Of a DNA stretch of 12,900 nt, positions 1 to 5,826 are shown in pieces. Position numbers and translations under genes: made by a program. This DNA is from Ruminococcus sp. (lineage in GTDB: Bacteria; Bacillota; Clostridia; Oscillospirales; Acutalibacteraceae). The stretch lies in NCBI GenBank assembly GCA_004556705.1, contig SFGA01000038.1, positions 1 to 12,900 on the forward strand, written 5' to 3'. Below the pieces are notes generated by a model. The model saw nothing but the letters and a program-made list of their open reading frames with translations, had not been told where the DNA came from and searched no databases. Positions within the stretch are counted from its first letter, which is position 1. Each line of letters begins with the position of its first letter.

Positions 1-300
1 TTCGGCGATTAAATCTTCTTCAACCTTTTTATCTAATTTAGGTGGTCTTCCTTTCCTTGTTCCGCTGGCGGAACAAGCCCTGCCTCGTCTTTCTTTCATA
101 AGACCCTCGGCTCCTTCTTCCAAATATATGCGTTCCCACCGTTGTACTGCATTTTTGTAATTTGCTTCTTGTCCTTTACTTACATCCCAATACTTTCGTA
201 CAGTTTCTCGATATCCCATATGGTGTTCTCGCATATCCATTATAACACCTATTTTAAATTCTGCACTATAAACCTTGTTTTTTCTTCCTGTTTTACCCAT
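1..300 (-). CDS. IS3-family transposase OrfA, N-terminal 100 codons (runs off the left edge)
   Basis: The reading frame is open from ATG at 300 to the window edge. The product begins MGKTGRKNKVYSAEFK and continues with a charged helix-turn-helix region including YRETVRKYWDVSK and NAVQRWERIYLEEGAEGL. It then has an arginine-rich stretch (MKERRGR), a GRPPKLDKK linker and EEDLIAE at the edge. This is the usual layout of IS150-group OrfA proteins, which bind the IS ends and are joined by programmed frameshifting to the DDE catalytic OrfB. OrfB would lie outside the window to the left. The start is supported by GGAGGT ten bases upstream. Codons for the ACSASGT segment lie in a perfect palindrome (56-77), which is unusual inside a coding region. 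Whether the element is intact cannot be judged here. Confidence 0.8.
   Translation of the reverse strand, partial: MGKTGRKNKVYSAEFKIGVIMDMREHHMGYRETVRKYWDVSKGQEANYKNAVQRWERIYLEEGAEGLMKERRGRACSASGTRKGRPPKLDKKVEEDLIAE
56..77. repeat. Perfect 10-bp inverted repeat inside the transposase gene
   Basis: CTTGTTCCGC at 56-65 and GCGGAACAAG at 68-77 are exact reverse complements separated by TG. The repeat falls in the linker between the helix-turn-helix and the downstream helix of OrfA. It could form a tight hairpin in the mRNA or mark a short palindromic insertion. There is no T tract after it on either strand, so it is not a typical terminator. Confidence 0.6.
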
Positions 301-343
301 AAAAATATGCACCTCCAATTCGGGTCGTTTTATATGAAGACTG

Positions 344-1018
344 TTACAGTATCAATTCATAGCTTCCGCTTTTTAGTATCCGTAAAAGCTCCGCATTGGA
401 TTTAATTTCCGTCGTTGTAACGATTCCGCCGTGTGCAACGTCTTCGACTTGATGATAGTCCGAGCCCGAGGTCTTAATAACCCCGTATTTATCGGCTCTT
501 GCCATTGCTTTTTCATTTCTGGAATTGTGCCGCACACAGCCGTTGTGCACCTCAATACCGTCAAGGTATTTTATAGGTGCTCTTGTTATATTGCTTCTGT
601 ACGGATGTGCCTGAACTACGAGCAAGCCGTTTTCTTTAGCAATTTTTGAAAATGCACTCAAATTCATATTTAATAAATCGCCGTTGCTTCTTAAGAATTC
701 TTCCGTTACACCGTAAACAAGGTAATCGTTTTCACTCTTGCTGTCAAAACGAAGCTCCATACCGAGTAAAACATTCATTCTGCCGTTCGCCGCTTCCTTT
801 GCGGCGTTAAATCCGATCATAAATACATCTATTTTGTCGTCCCACGACATATTGTCATAATCGTATCTGAAATATGTGTGCGTGCTTAAATGGTCGGTTA
901 TGACAACGGTTTTATAGCCTGCGCCGATATAGCCCTTGACAAGCTCTTTTGCTGTTGCAACTCCGCAGTTGCTTGTTTCTGCTGTGTGAGCGTGAAGCTC
1001 GGTTTTGAATTCTTCCAT
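344..1018 (-). CDS. PHP-domain metal-dependent phosphoesterase (histidinol-phosphatase-like)
   Basis: The 224-residue cytoplasmic protein has the PHP-superfamily metal-binding motifs in order: HAHTAET (about residues 9-15), ITDH (about 40-43), a GMELRF glutamate motif, QAHPYR in the middle and GSDYHQ near the C terminus. PHP proteins hydrolyse phosphate esters with a di- or tri-metal centre. The substrate cannot be told from sequence; histidinol phosphate, nucleotides and oligonucleotides are all substrates in relatives. The start is ATG at 1018 with GAGGTGATT a few bases upstream. The gene points away from the B12 operon and has its own promoter. Its last codon and TAA stop coincide with the apparent insertion-sequence end, so the original C terminus may have been slightly altered, although all motifs are intact and the length is ordinary for the family. 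Confidence 0.85.
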   Translation of the reverse strand: MEEFKTELHAHTAETSNCGVATAKELVKGYIGAGYKTVVITDHLSTHTYFRYDYDNMSWDDKIDVFMIGFNAAKEAANGRMNVLLGMELRFDSKSENDYLVYGVTEEFLRSNGDLLNMNLSAFSKIAKENGLLVVQAHPYRSNITRAPIKYLDGIEVHNGCVRHNSRNEKAMARADKYGVIKTSGSDYHQVEDVAHGGIVTTTEIKSNAELLRILKSGSYELIL

Positions 1019-1035
1019 TTAATCACCTCGAATTT

Positions 1036-1064
1036 ATTATAAGACAAAAAGCATCTTGTGTCGA
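1036..1064 (-). promoter_or_regulatory. Sigma-A-type promoter for the PHP gene
   Basis: Read on the minus strand, TCGACA at 1064-1059 and TATAAT at 1041-1036 are separated by 17 bases. This is a near-consensus vegetative promoter, placed 17 bases before the PHP start codon. Confidence 0.65.
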
Positions 1065-1093
1065 TATTTTTATAATAATATACTTCTGAAATA

Positions 1094-1121
1094 TTGAAAT
1101 ATTTTTGTTTTGTGGTAGAAT
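1094..1121 (+). promoter_or_regulatory. Probable promoter of the riboswitch transcript
   Basis: TTGAAA (1094-1099) and TAGAAT (1116-1121) are spaced by 16 bases in an AT-rich stretch, with the transcript expected to start near 1128. That is just upstream of the B12 riboswitch. It is back to back with the PHP promoter. The -35 box overlaps a short AT inverted repeat (AAATATT GA AATATTT), which may be chance. Confidence 0.55.
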
Positions 1122-1159
1122 TATATGGTAATTTGTTTGCTTTATCGGGAAAGCAAGCA

Positions 1160-1345
1160 TTACAACTGAAAATTGTTCTATGGTTTCGAGTGCGATTATT
1201 CTGCTCGAATTAAAAGGGAATACGGTTAAAAGCCGTAACAGCCCCCGCTACTGTATGGAACAGCATTTGCCGATATGCCACTGTGAAAACGGGAAGGCGG
1301 CGGATGTGTATGTCCGAGTCAGGAGACCTGCCACAGAACTGCAAA
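1160..1345 (+). ncRNA. Cobalamin (adenosylcobalamin/B12) riboswitch
   Basis: The region carries the conserved core of the cobalamin riboswitch. After a stem made from TTCGAG and CTCGAA (about 1184-1208), it has AAAAGGGAATACGGTTAAAA, then GCCGTAACAGCCCCCGCTAC and TGT, the B12 box GCCACTG at 1277-1283, CGGGAAGG at about 1290, and GAGTCAGGAGACCTGCCA ending about 1333. These elements and their order are diagnostic. The outer boundaries are approximate because the closing helix P1 could not be placed by eye. A terminator hairpin follows at 1408, so control is probably by transcription attenuation: ligand binding would favour termination and switch off the two surface-protein genes when B12 is plentiful. 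I could not identify the antiterminator strand. Confidence 0.95.
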
Positions 1346-1407
1346 TCTCTTTCGGTGGGAAAGTAGGATGTGCATATAAAGTTTAACCTTCTTTATTTGT
1401 ACTTTGA

Positions 1408-1438
1408 GCGGACCACTATGTGCGTCCGCCTCTTTTTT
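1408..1438 (+). terminator. Intrinsic terminator of the riboswitch expression platform
   Basis: GCGGACCAC pairs with GTG(C)GTCCGC around a TAT loop, with one bulged C, and is followed by CCTCTTTTTT. It lies between the B12 riboswitch and the first gene's ribosome binding site (GGAGG at about 1456-1460). That is where a ligand-controlled attenuator would be. Confidence 0.85.
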
Positions 1439-1465
1439 GTTGAAAGAACATCATTGGAGGTAAAA

Positions 1466-2611
1466 ATGAAAAAGAAATTCAACAAAGTACTTTCGGGTAT
1501 CCTTGCGGTTGCAATGGTATTTTGCTTGCTTGCAACTCAAGCTTCTGCTCAAAGCGTAGACAAAGAAATCAACGGACTTGCTTCTTGGCTTGCAAACAGC
1601 GAGAAAACAGGTTTTGATTTTGACGACACGTCTGCACTTGACACAGATATTTTGTGGACTGTTCTCGTACTTGCAAAGGCAGGAAACAAAACGGTATATC
1701 CCGAATTTGAAAATTATGTTAATACTATCGTTGAGGCACAGTATGCGTCTTTGTACCCTGCAAATTTTGCTTTGATTTATCTTACCGAGCTTGCAAGGGG
1801 AAATGATACAACAAATATCGGCGGTCATGATATGCTCGCTTCTCTTAAAAGCGTTGATTACACAGCACAAACCTATCTCAGCAGTCTTTATTTTCCGCTT
1901 ATAGCTCTTGATTATAAAGAGGCACCCGAATACAGCGGCGTAAGAAAAGCCATTGTTGACACGATACTTGCGGCACAGCAGCCTAATGGAGGCTTCCCGT
2001 ATTGCTCTGTAGATACAGGATACGGTATTACTTCGGATCCGGATACAACTTCGTTTGTTATTCAGGCACTTGCTGATTTTAAGTCTGTTCCCGAAGTGGC
2101 AACAGCTCTTGAAAATGCTCTTGCATACCTTGAAACGCAGAAATTTGATGACGGCTCTTACGGATATGTTGAATGGTCGTCTAAATCAGCTGAGTCAACC
2201 GCACAGGCTATAATTGCGAAGAATTGTCTCGGCAAGCCTTGTGATGACTCTGTCACTGCTCTTAAAGGCTTTATAAATCCCGAAACGGGTGCAGGTAAGG
2301 ATTACACGGGTGCTGATAACACAATGACCACATATCAGACCTTGCTTGCTCTCCTTGACGTTAAGGATCGTGCTGAAGGCGGCAACGGTATCTATAAGTA
2401 TACTGCTCCCGTTCCCGTAGACACCACTAACGAGGTTGATACAACAGCTTCGGAGAGCTCAACCGATGCGACAGTCGCACCGACAACGGCAAAGAGTAAT
2501 AAGGTTGATATTCCGAGAACAGGAGGTAATACCGCAGTATCGGTATTTGTAGGTCTTGCGCTTGCAACAGGTGCAGCTTCACTTGTTCTCAGAAAAAAAG
2601 ATGAAGACTAA
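1466..2611 (+). CDS. Secreted, putatively sortase-anchored intrinsic-factor alpha-domain-like B12-binding protein
   Basis: The protein has 381 residues. Residues 1-28 form a signal peptide ending in ASA before Gln29. About 33-312 are helical repeats of the prenyltransferase/squalene-cyclase alpha6-alpha6 barrel type. The motifs QQPNGGF (171-177), DPDTTSFVIQAL (191-202), DDGSYGY (228-234) and SAESTAQAIIA (241-251) resemble those of the intrinsic factor/transcobalamin alpha domain. Residues about 313-348 are a Thr/Ser/Pro-rich linker. The end has IPRTG (349-353), a hydrophobic segment and RKKDED, a variant of the LPXTG sorting signal. I chose ATG 1466 over an upstream in-frame ATG at 1370 because GGAGG lies 5 bases before it, the signal peptide starts here, and the upstream stretch crosses the terminator. 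The B12 riboswitch ahead and the DUF4430 lipoprotein behind support a B12-capture role; binding itself is inferred. A generic terpene-cyclase-fold surface protein is the main alternative. Confidence 0.85.
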   Translation: MKKKFNKVLSGILAVAMVFCLLATQASAQSVDKEINGLASWLANSEKTGFDFDDTSALDTDILWTVLVLAKAGNKTVYPEFENYVNTIVEAQYASLYPANFALIYLTELARGNDTTNIGGHDMLASLKSVDYTAQTYLSSLYFPLIALDYKEAPEYSGVRKAIVDTILAAQQPNGGFPYCSVDTGYGITSDPDTTSFVIQALADFKSVPEVATALENALAYLETQKFDDGSYGYVEWSSKSAESTAQAIIAKNCLGKPCDDSVTALKGFINPETGAGKDYTGADNTMTTYQTLLALLDVKDRAEGGNGIYKYTAPVPVDTTNEVDTTASESSTDATVAPTTAKSNKVDIPRTGGNTAVSVFVGLALATGAASLVLRKKDED

Positions 2612-3302
2612 AATTATTGCACTTTTGCTTTCGATACTTCTTGTTTTAACCGCTTGCGGAAAAGGTAACGCTTCCGAAGATACGGCAAATCAAGAGGTAT
2701 CGGCAAACAGTGAATATTCAACCGAAGCATCGTCTGATACGAAAGCGGCTTCTGAAGACACTTCAGGCGGAAGCGCCTCAAAAATATCGGAAAATAAACA
2801 GAGCGAAACACAGGCTTTACCGTCCCCCGAAACGAAAAAAGCAGTAGAAGGCTCTGCGAAGGCTTCCGATGGCTCTGTAATAACGGCAGCGCCGACTTCG
2901 CCGCCACAGGTAAACGGCAATGAAAATGAAAAAATAACTGTTACATTTTCAGTTGATTGCCGTAATGCGATAAACTACGGAATTTTATCGCAAGGCTCAT
3001 TTGCACAGGTTTTACCTGCTGACGGGATTATACTTTCAACCTCTGCAATAACCGTAAAAAACGGCGAAAACGTTATGTCTGCGCTTAAAAAAATTCTTAA
3101 AGAAAACCGAATAAATTTCAGCATATCTTCAAGCGGATATGTAAGAATGATTGGCGGCCTTTCCGAATTTGACTGCGGAGCATATAGCGGTTGGATGTAT
3201 AAGGTAAACGGAGTATTGCCTTCGGTTTCAACAAAAAGTTATCCTTTGAAGGACGGAGACAAGGTTGAATTTGTCTATACCTGTAAAATGGGCGATGTTT
3301 AA
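2601..3302 (+). CDS. Lipoprotein with C-terminal DUF4430 (transcobalamin beta-domain-like) domain
   Basis: The protein has 233 residues. It starts with a lipoprotein signal (MKTKIIALLLSILLVLTAC), with lipobox LTAC and lipidated Cys19. About 20-108 are a low-complexity Ser/Thr/Glu/Ala linker long enough to cross the cell wall. About 110-229 form a beta-rich domain with VMSALKKIL, YSGWMYKVNG (195-204) and YPLKDGDKVEFVYT (214-227). This pattern matches DUF4430, the fold of the C-terminal beta domain of intrinsic factor and transcobalamin. Cys120, Cys192 and Cys228 could form a disulphide. The ATG overlaps the end of the upstream gene by 11 bases, suggesting translational coupling. An upstream in-frame ATG at 2556 is rejected because the signal peptide starts at 2601. 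Together with its partner it would form a two-chain version of the mammalian B12 carrier. Cobalamin binding is inferred, not shown. Confidence 0.85.
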   Translation: MKTKIIALLLSILLVLTACGKGNASEDTANQEVSANSEYSTEASSDTKAASEDTSGGSASKISENKQSETQALPSPETKKAVEGSAKASDGSVITAAPTSPPQVNGNENEKITVTFSVDCRNAINYGILSQGSFAQVLPADGIILSTSAITVKNGENVMSALKKILKENRINFSISSSGYVRMIGGLSEFDCGAYSGWMYKVNGVLPSVSTKSYPLKDGDKVEFVYTCKMGDV

Positions 3303-3313
3303 TAAAAATTTTT

Positions 3314-3345
3314 AAGGCGGTACAGCTTCTGTACCGCCTTAATTT
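3314..3345 (+). terminator. Terminator of the B12-capture operon
   Basis: AAGGCGGTACAG (3314-3325) and CTGTACCGCCTT (3329-3340) form a perfect 12-bp stem with a CTT loop. The run after it is weak (AATTTG), but the stem is strong and sits 11 bases after the stop codon. It closes a two-gene transcription unit. Confidence 0.75.
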
Positions 3346-3387
3346 GTAAACAATATGTAAAGATTGCACTTATTAACATATCAAATA

Positions 3388-3417
3388 TTGTTTTTTTAGG
3401 ACAGTTTGTGGTATTAT
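3388..3417 (+). promoter_or_regulatory. Probable promoter of the metF operon
   Basis: TTGTTT (3388-3393) and TATTAT (3412-3417) are separated by 18 bases, 41 bases before the metF start and downstream of the previous terminator. This gives metF a transcript independent of the B12 riboswitch. Confidence 0.6.
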
Positions 3418-3458
3418 ATACTGAATTCAAAAAGTCGATTTTTTTGCGAGGTGCAAAT

Positions 3459-4322
3459 ATGTTTATAAATGAAATATTGGATAACGGAGGAATAACAACG
3501 TCTTTTGAGGTTTTCCCTCCGAAAAATAACGCTCCGTTTGAGCCTGTCTTGAAATCGGTTGAAAAGCTTTCACTTTTGAAGCCTGATTTTATAAGCGTAA
3601 CCTACGGTGCAGGCGGCGGTACCTCACAAAATACACCTAAAATTGCTTCATATATTCAAAACGAGCTTCACACTCCGTCAATGGCGCATCTTACATGTGC
3701 TTCTTCTACAAAGGAGGAGATTTACGCTATCCTTTCTCAGCTTAGAGATATAGGTGTTGACAACATTCTCGCTTTAAGAGGTGATTTGCCTGAGAATTAC
3801 AACCCCGACGACAGCAATTATTACAGATATGCATCTCAGCTTGTTGAGAGGATTTTGGATTTCGGCGGATTTTCGGTCGGTGCGGCTTGCTATCCCGAGG
3901 GACATGTTGAGTCTAAAAATACCCATGAGGATTTAATTCATCTTAAAGAAAAAGTTGACTGCGGTGCACAATATCTTGTAACACAGATGTTCTTTGACAA
4001 TTCCGCTTTGTACAGCTTTTTATACAGAGCGTTAAAGGTTGGAATTGACGTGCCTGTTATTGCGGGTATTATGCCCGTTATGAATCCTAATCAGATTAAA
4101 AGAAGCTGTGCGCTTTCAGGTGCAACTCTTCCGTCAAGATTTAAGATTATGCTTGATAAGTTTTCAGATGATCCCGTTTCGCTCCGGCAGGCAGGAATTG
4201 CCTATGCTACCGAGCAGATAATTGATTTGATTGCGAACGGCGTAAACGGAATTCATATTTACACCATGAACAAGCCAGAGGTTGCAGGGGCTATAATGAA
4301 CAACCTTTCTTCAATTCTTTAA
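3459..4322 (+). CDS. metF: Methylenetetrahydrofolate reductase
   Basis: The enzyme reduces 5,10-methylenetetrahydrofolate to 5-methyltetrahydrofolate, the methyl donor for methionine synthase; in acetogenic anaerobes it also serves the Wood-Ljungdahl pathway. The 287 residues match the usual bacterial length of a single FAD-binding TIM barrel. Visible family motifs are SFEVFPPKN (15-23, with the catalytic Glu17), ISVTYGAGGG (45-54), HLTC (77-80), NILALRGD (102-109), GAACYPEGH (141-149), QMFFDN (176-181) and AGIMPV (202-207). The start ATG 3459 is preceded by GAGGTG at 3448-3453 and matches the family N terminus; an upstream in-frame GTG at 3408 lies within the promoter and is rejected. DUF5685 begins 11 bases after the stop, so this is probably the first gene of a four-gene operon. 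Confidence 0.95.
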   Translation: MFINEILDNGGITTSFEVFPPKNNAPFEPVLKSVEKLSLLKPDFISVTYGAGGGTSQNTPKIASYIQNELHTPSMAHLTCASSTKEEIYAILSQLRDIGVDNILALRGDLPENYNPDDSNYYRYASQLVERILDFGGFSVGAACYPEGHVESKNTHEDLIHLKEKVDCGAQYLVTQMFFDNSALYSFLYRALKVGIDVPVIAGIMPVMNPNQIKRSCALSGATLPSRFKIMLDKFSDDPVSLRQAGIAYATEQIIDLIANGVNGIHIYTMNKPEVAGAIMNNLSSIL

Positions 4323-4333
4323 GAGGTGATTTC

Positions 4334-5218
4334 TTGTTTGGCTATGTAAAGCCTGATAAGCCTGAGCTTAAAATAAAGGACTACGAAACATATAAGGCAA
4401 TTTATTGCTCTCTTTGCAGAACCTTGGGCAAGGAATACGGCTTGCTTGCAAGGTTCTTATTGACCTATGACGCAGCTTTTTATGCTCTGCTGAAAAAATC
4501 TGTGCTTCAAGCAAAGCCCGATTGCGCATATAAGGGCGTGTGCAGATTTAACCCTCTTAAAAAGTGCAATTATATAGATACGGACAGCTATCTAAAGGAT
4601 GCCGCCGCATTGACGGTGATTATGTTTTATTATAAGGTGCTTGATAATATAAACGACGGGAAGCCGTTGAAAAGATTAGCGTCAAGGCTTGTTTACCCTT
4701 ATATTAAAATAAAGTTTAACAAAGCCGTAAAAAAATATTCAAAATATAATGATATAATAAAAGTGTCAACAGATGAGCAGGCGAGGATTGAAAACGAAAA
4801 AACGGACAGCATAGATATAGCGGCTCATCCGACGGCTGTTTCGTTGCAAAAGATATTGTCCGACGGAATTAAAGATGAAACACAGAAACGCATTGTTGAG
4901 AGAATAGGCTATTGTCTCGGACGGTGGGTATATCTTATGGATGCGTTTGACGACCTTGAAAACGATATTAAAGCAGGGGCTTACAACCCGTTTGCTCTGA
5001 AATATAAGCTTGATAAATCATTTTTAACGGGCGATAATAAGGCGATTGAGGACGATATAATCAAATCTATCCGCCTTACCGCAAACGAAACAGGGCTTGC
5101 GCTTGAATTGCTTGACAAAAACTGCTATAAGCCGTTAATTGAAAATATTATTTTTGACGGTATGGAAGCAGAGCTTATGAAAATAATAAAGAAAAAGAGA
5201 GGTGATTTGATTGAATAA
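4334..5218 (+). CDS. DUF5685 family protein of unknown function
   Basis: The 294-residue, mostly helical protein has no signal peptide and no clear membrane segment. The N terminus MFGYVKPDKPELKIKDYETY, followed by YCSLCRTLGKEYGLL, is what I recognise as the DUF5685 family. Five cysteines (25, 28, 64, 70, 78) in the first 80 residues look like a metal-binding set. Around residue 200 is an acidic segment, DAFDDLENDIKAGAYNPF, whose Asp spacing recalls the Mg-binding motifs of isoprenoid synthases; that comparison is only suggestive. The start is TTG at 4334, chosen because the conserved N terminus begins there and GAGGTGAT lies just upstream. Its end overlaps the next gene by 8 bases. I do not know its function; linkage to a J-domain-like protein hints at a shared folding or assembly role. 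Confidence 0.75.
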   Translation: MFGYVKPDKPELKIKDYETYKAIYCSLCRTLGKEYGLLARFLLTYDAAFYALLKKSVLQAKPDCAYKGVCRFNPLKKCNYIDTDSYLKDAAALTVIMFYYKVLDNINDGKPLKRLASRLVYPYIKIKFNKAVKKYSKYNDIIKVSTDEQARIENEKTDSIDIAAHPTAVSLQKILSDGIKDETQKRIVERIGYCLGRWVYLMDAFDDLENDIKAGAYNPFALKYKLDKSFLTGDNKAIEDDIIKSIRLTANETGLALELLDKNCYKPLIENIIFDGMEAELMKIIKKKRGDLIE

Positions 5219-5825
5219 CCCGTATGATATTTTGGGCGTAAACGAAAATGCAAGTGATGACGAAATTAAAAACGCTTACAGAAGTCTTGCAAGGAAATAT
5301 CAGTCCGACAACTATGCCGACAGTCCGCTTTCCGACGTTGCGGTTAAGAAGATGCAGGAGCTTGATATGGCGTATGACGAGATAATGGCGCAGAGAAGCG
5401 GCGGTTATTCTTCAAATCGTTCATATTCGCAGCAGAACAGCGGAGCATATTACGGAAACTCGCAATTCGCAGATGTCAGAGAGAAGATAAATTGCGGAAG
5501 AATTGATGATGCGGAAATGATACTTGACGGTATTCCTAAGAATATGAGAAATGCCGAATGGTACTATTGCAAGGGTCAAATTCAACAGCGACGTGGCTGG
5601 TTTGATGAGGCTTATAGGAATTATTCAACGGCTTGCAGAATGGAGCCTGATAACGTTGAGTATTCAAATGCCTTTAATGCACTTAATAACAATTCAAACG
5701 GAGGATACAGGCAGACACATCAAGGCTCGGCAAGCGGCTGCTCGTCGTGTGATATTTGTTCAGGCTTGATTTGCGCAGATTGCTGTTGCGAATCATTGGG
5801 CGGAGACTTGATTCCCTGTTGCTGA
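5211..5825 (+). CDS. J-domain-like protein with degenerate HPD motif, TPR-like middle and cysteine-rich tail
   Basis: The protein has 204 residues. Residues 3-61 form a J domain (NPYDILGV, DDEIKNAYRSLARKY, then the last helix to about 60). However, the HPD loop that stimulates DnaK ATPase reads Gln31-Ser32-Asp33, so His and Pro are lost. Residues about 84-160 contain a TPR-like helical repeat (DDAEMILDGIP, AEWYYCKGQIQQRRGWFDEA). The tail (177-204) holds nine cysteines, including a CCC run and a terminal CC. The tail may bind metal or be modified. The start is TTG at 5211, inside the end of the DUF5685 gene, with GAGGTGAT eight bases upstream. It may act as a scaffold or client adaptor rather than a canonical Hsp40; the role is unknown. 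Confidence 0.85.
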   Translation: MNNPYDILGVNENASDDEIKNAYRSLARKYQSDNYADSPLSDVAVKKMQELDMAYDEIMAQRSGGYSSNRSYSQQNSGAYYGNSQFADVREKINCGRIDDAEMILDGIPKNMRNAEWYYCKGQIQQRRGWFDEAYRNYSTACRMEPDNVEYSNAFNALNNNSNGGYRQTHQGSASGCSSCDICSGLICADCCCESLGGDLIPCC

Positions 5826-5826
5826 T

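Larger units (their letters stand above)
1..348 (-). mobile_element. 5' end of an IS3-family (IS150-like) insertion sequence, partial
   Basis: The minus strand from about 348 down to the left edge reads as the start of an insertion sequence. There is a possible terminus beginning TGTAACAGTC at 348, then about 46 bases of leader, a GGAGGT ribosome binding site at about 315-310, and a transposase OrfA start at 300. IS3-family ends usually begin with TG, and the terminus-to-OrfA spacing fits. The exact end is an inference, because neither the other terminal repeat nor the target duplication is in the window. The element lies against the 3' end of the PHP gene and appears to supply that gene's stop codon. 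Confidence 0.6.

Noticed and set aside
142..405. Plus-strand open frame of 87 codons
   Set aside because: It is antisense to the transposase, crosses the IS/PHP junction, and has low-complexity Phe/Ser/His-rich content with no ribosome binding site.
1180..1386. Open frame of 68 codons on the plus strand
   Set aside because: It lies entirely over the cobalamin riboswitch core; the RNA motifs explain the sequence and there is no good ribosome binding site.
1370..1465. Extended N terminus for the alpha-barrel protein from ATG 1370
   Set aside because: The extension reads through the terminator hairpin and puts 32 residues before a clean signal peptide; GGAGG points to 1466.
1451..1870. Minus-strand frame of 139 codons antisense to the alpha-barrel gene
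   Set aside because: It is a shadow of the clear plus-strand gene; no ribosome binding site and no recognisable domain.
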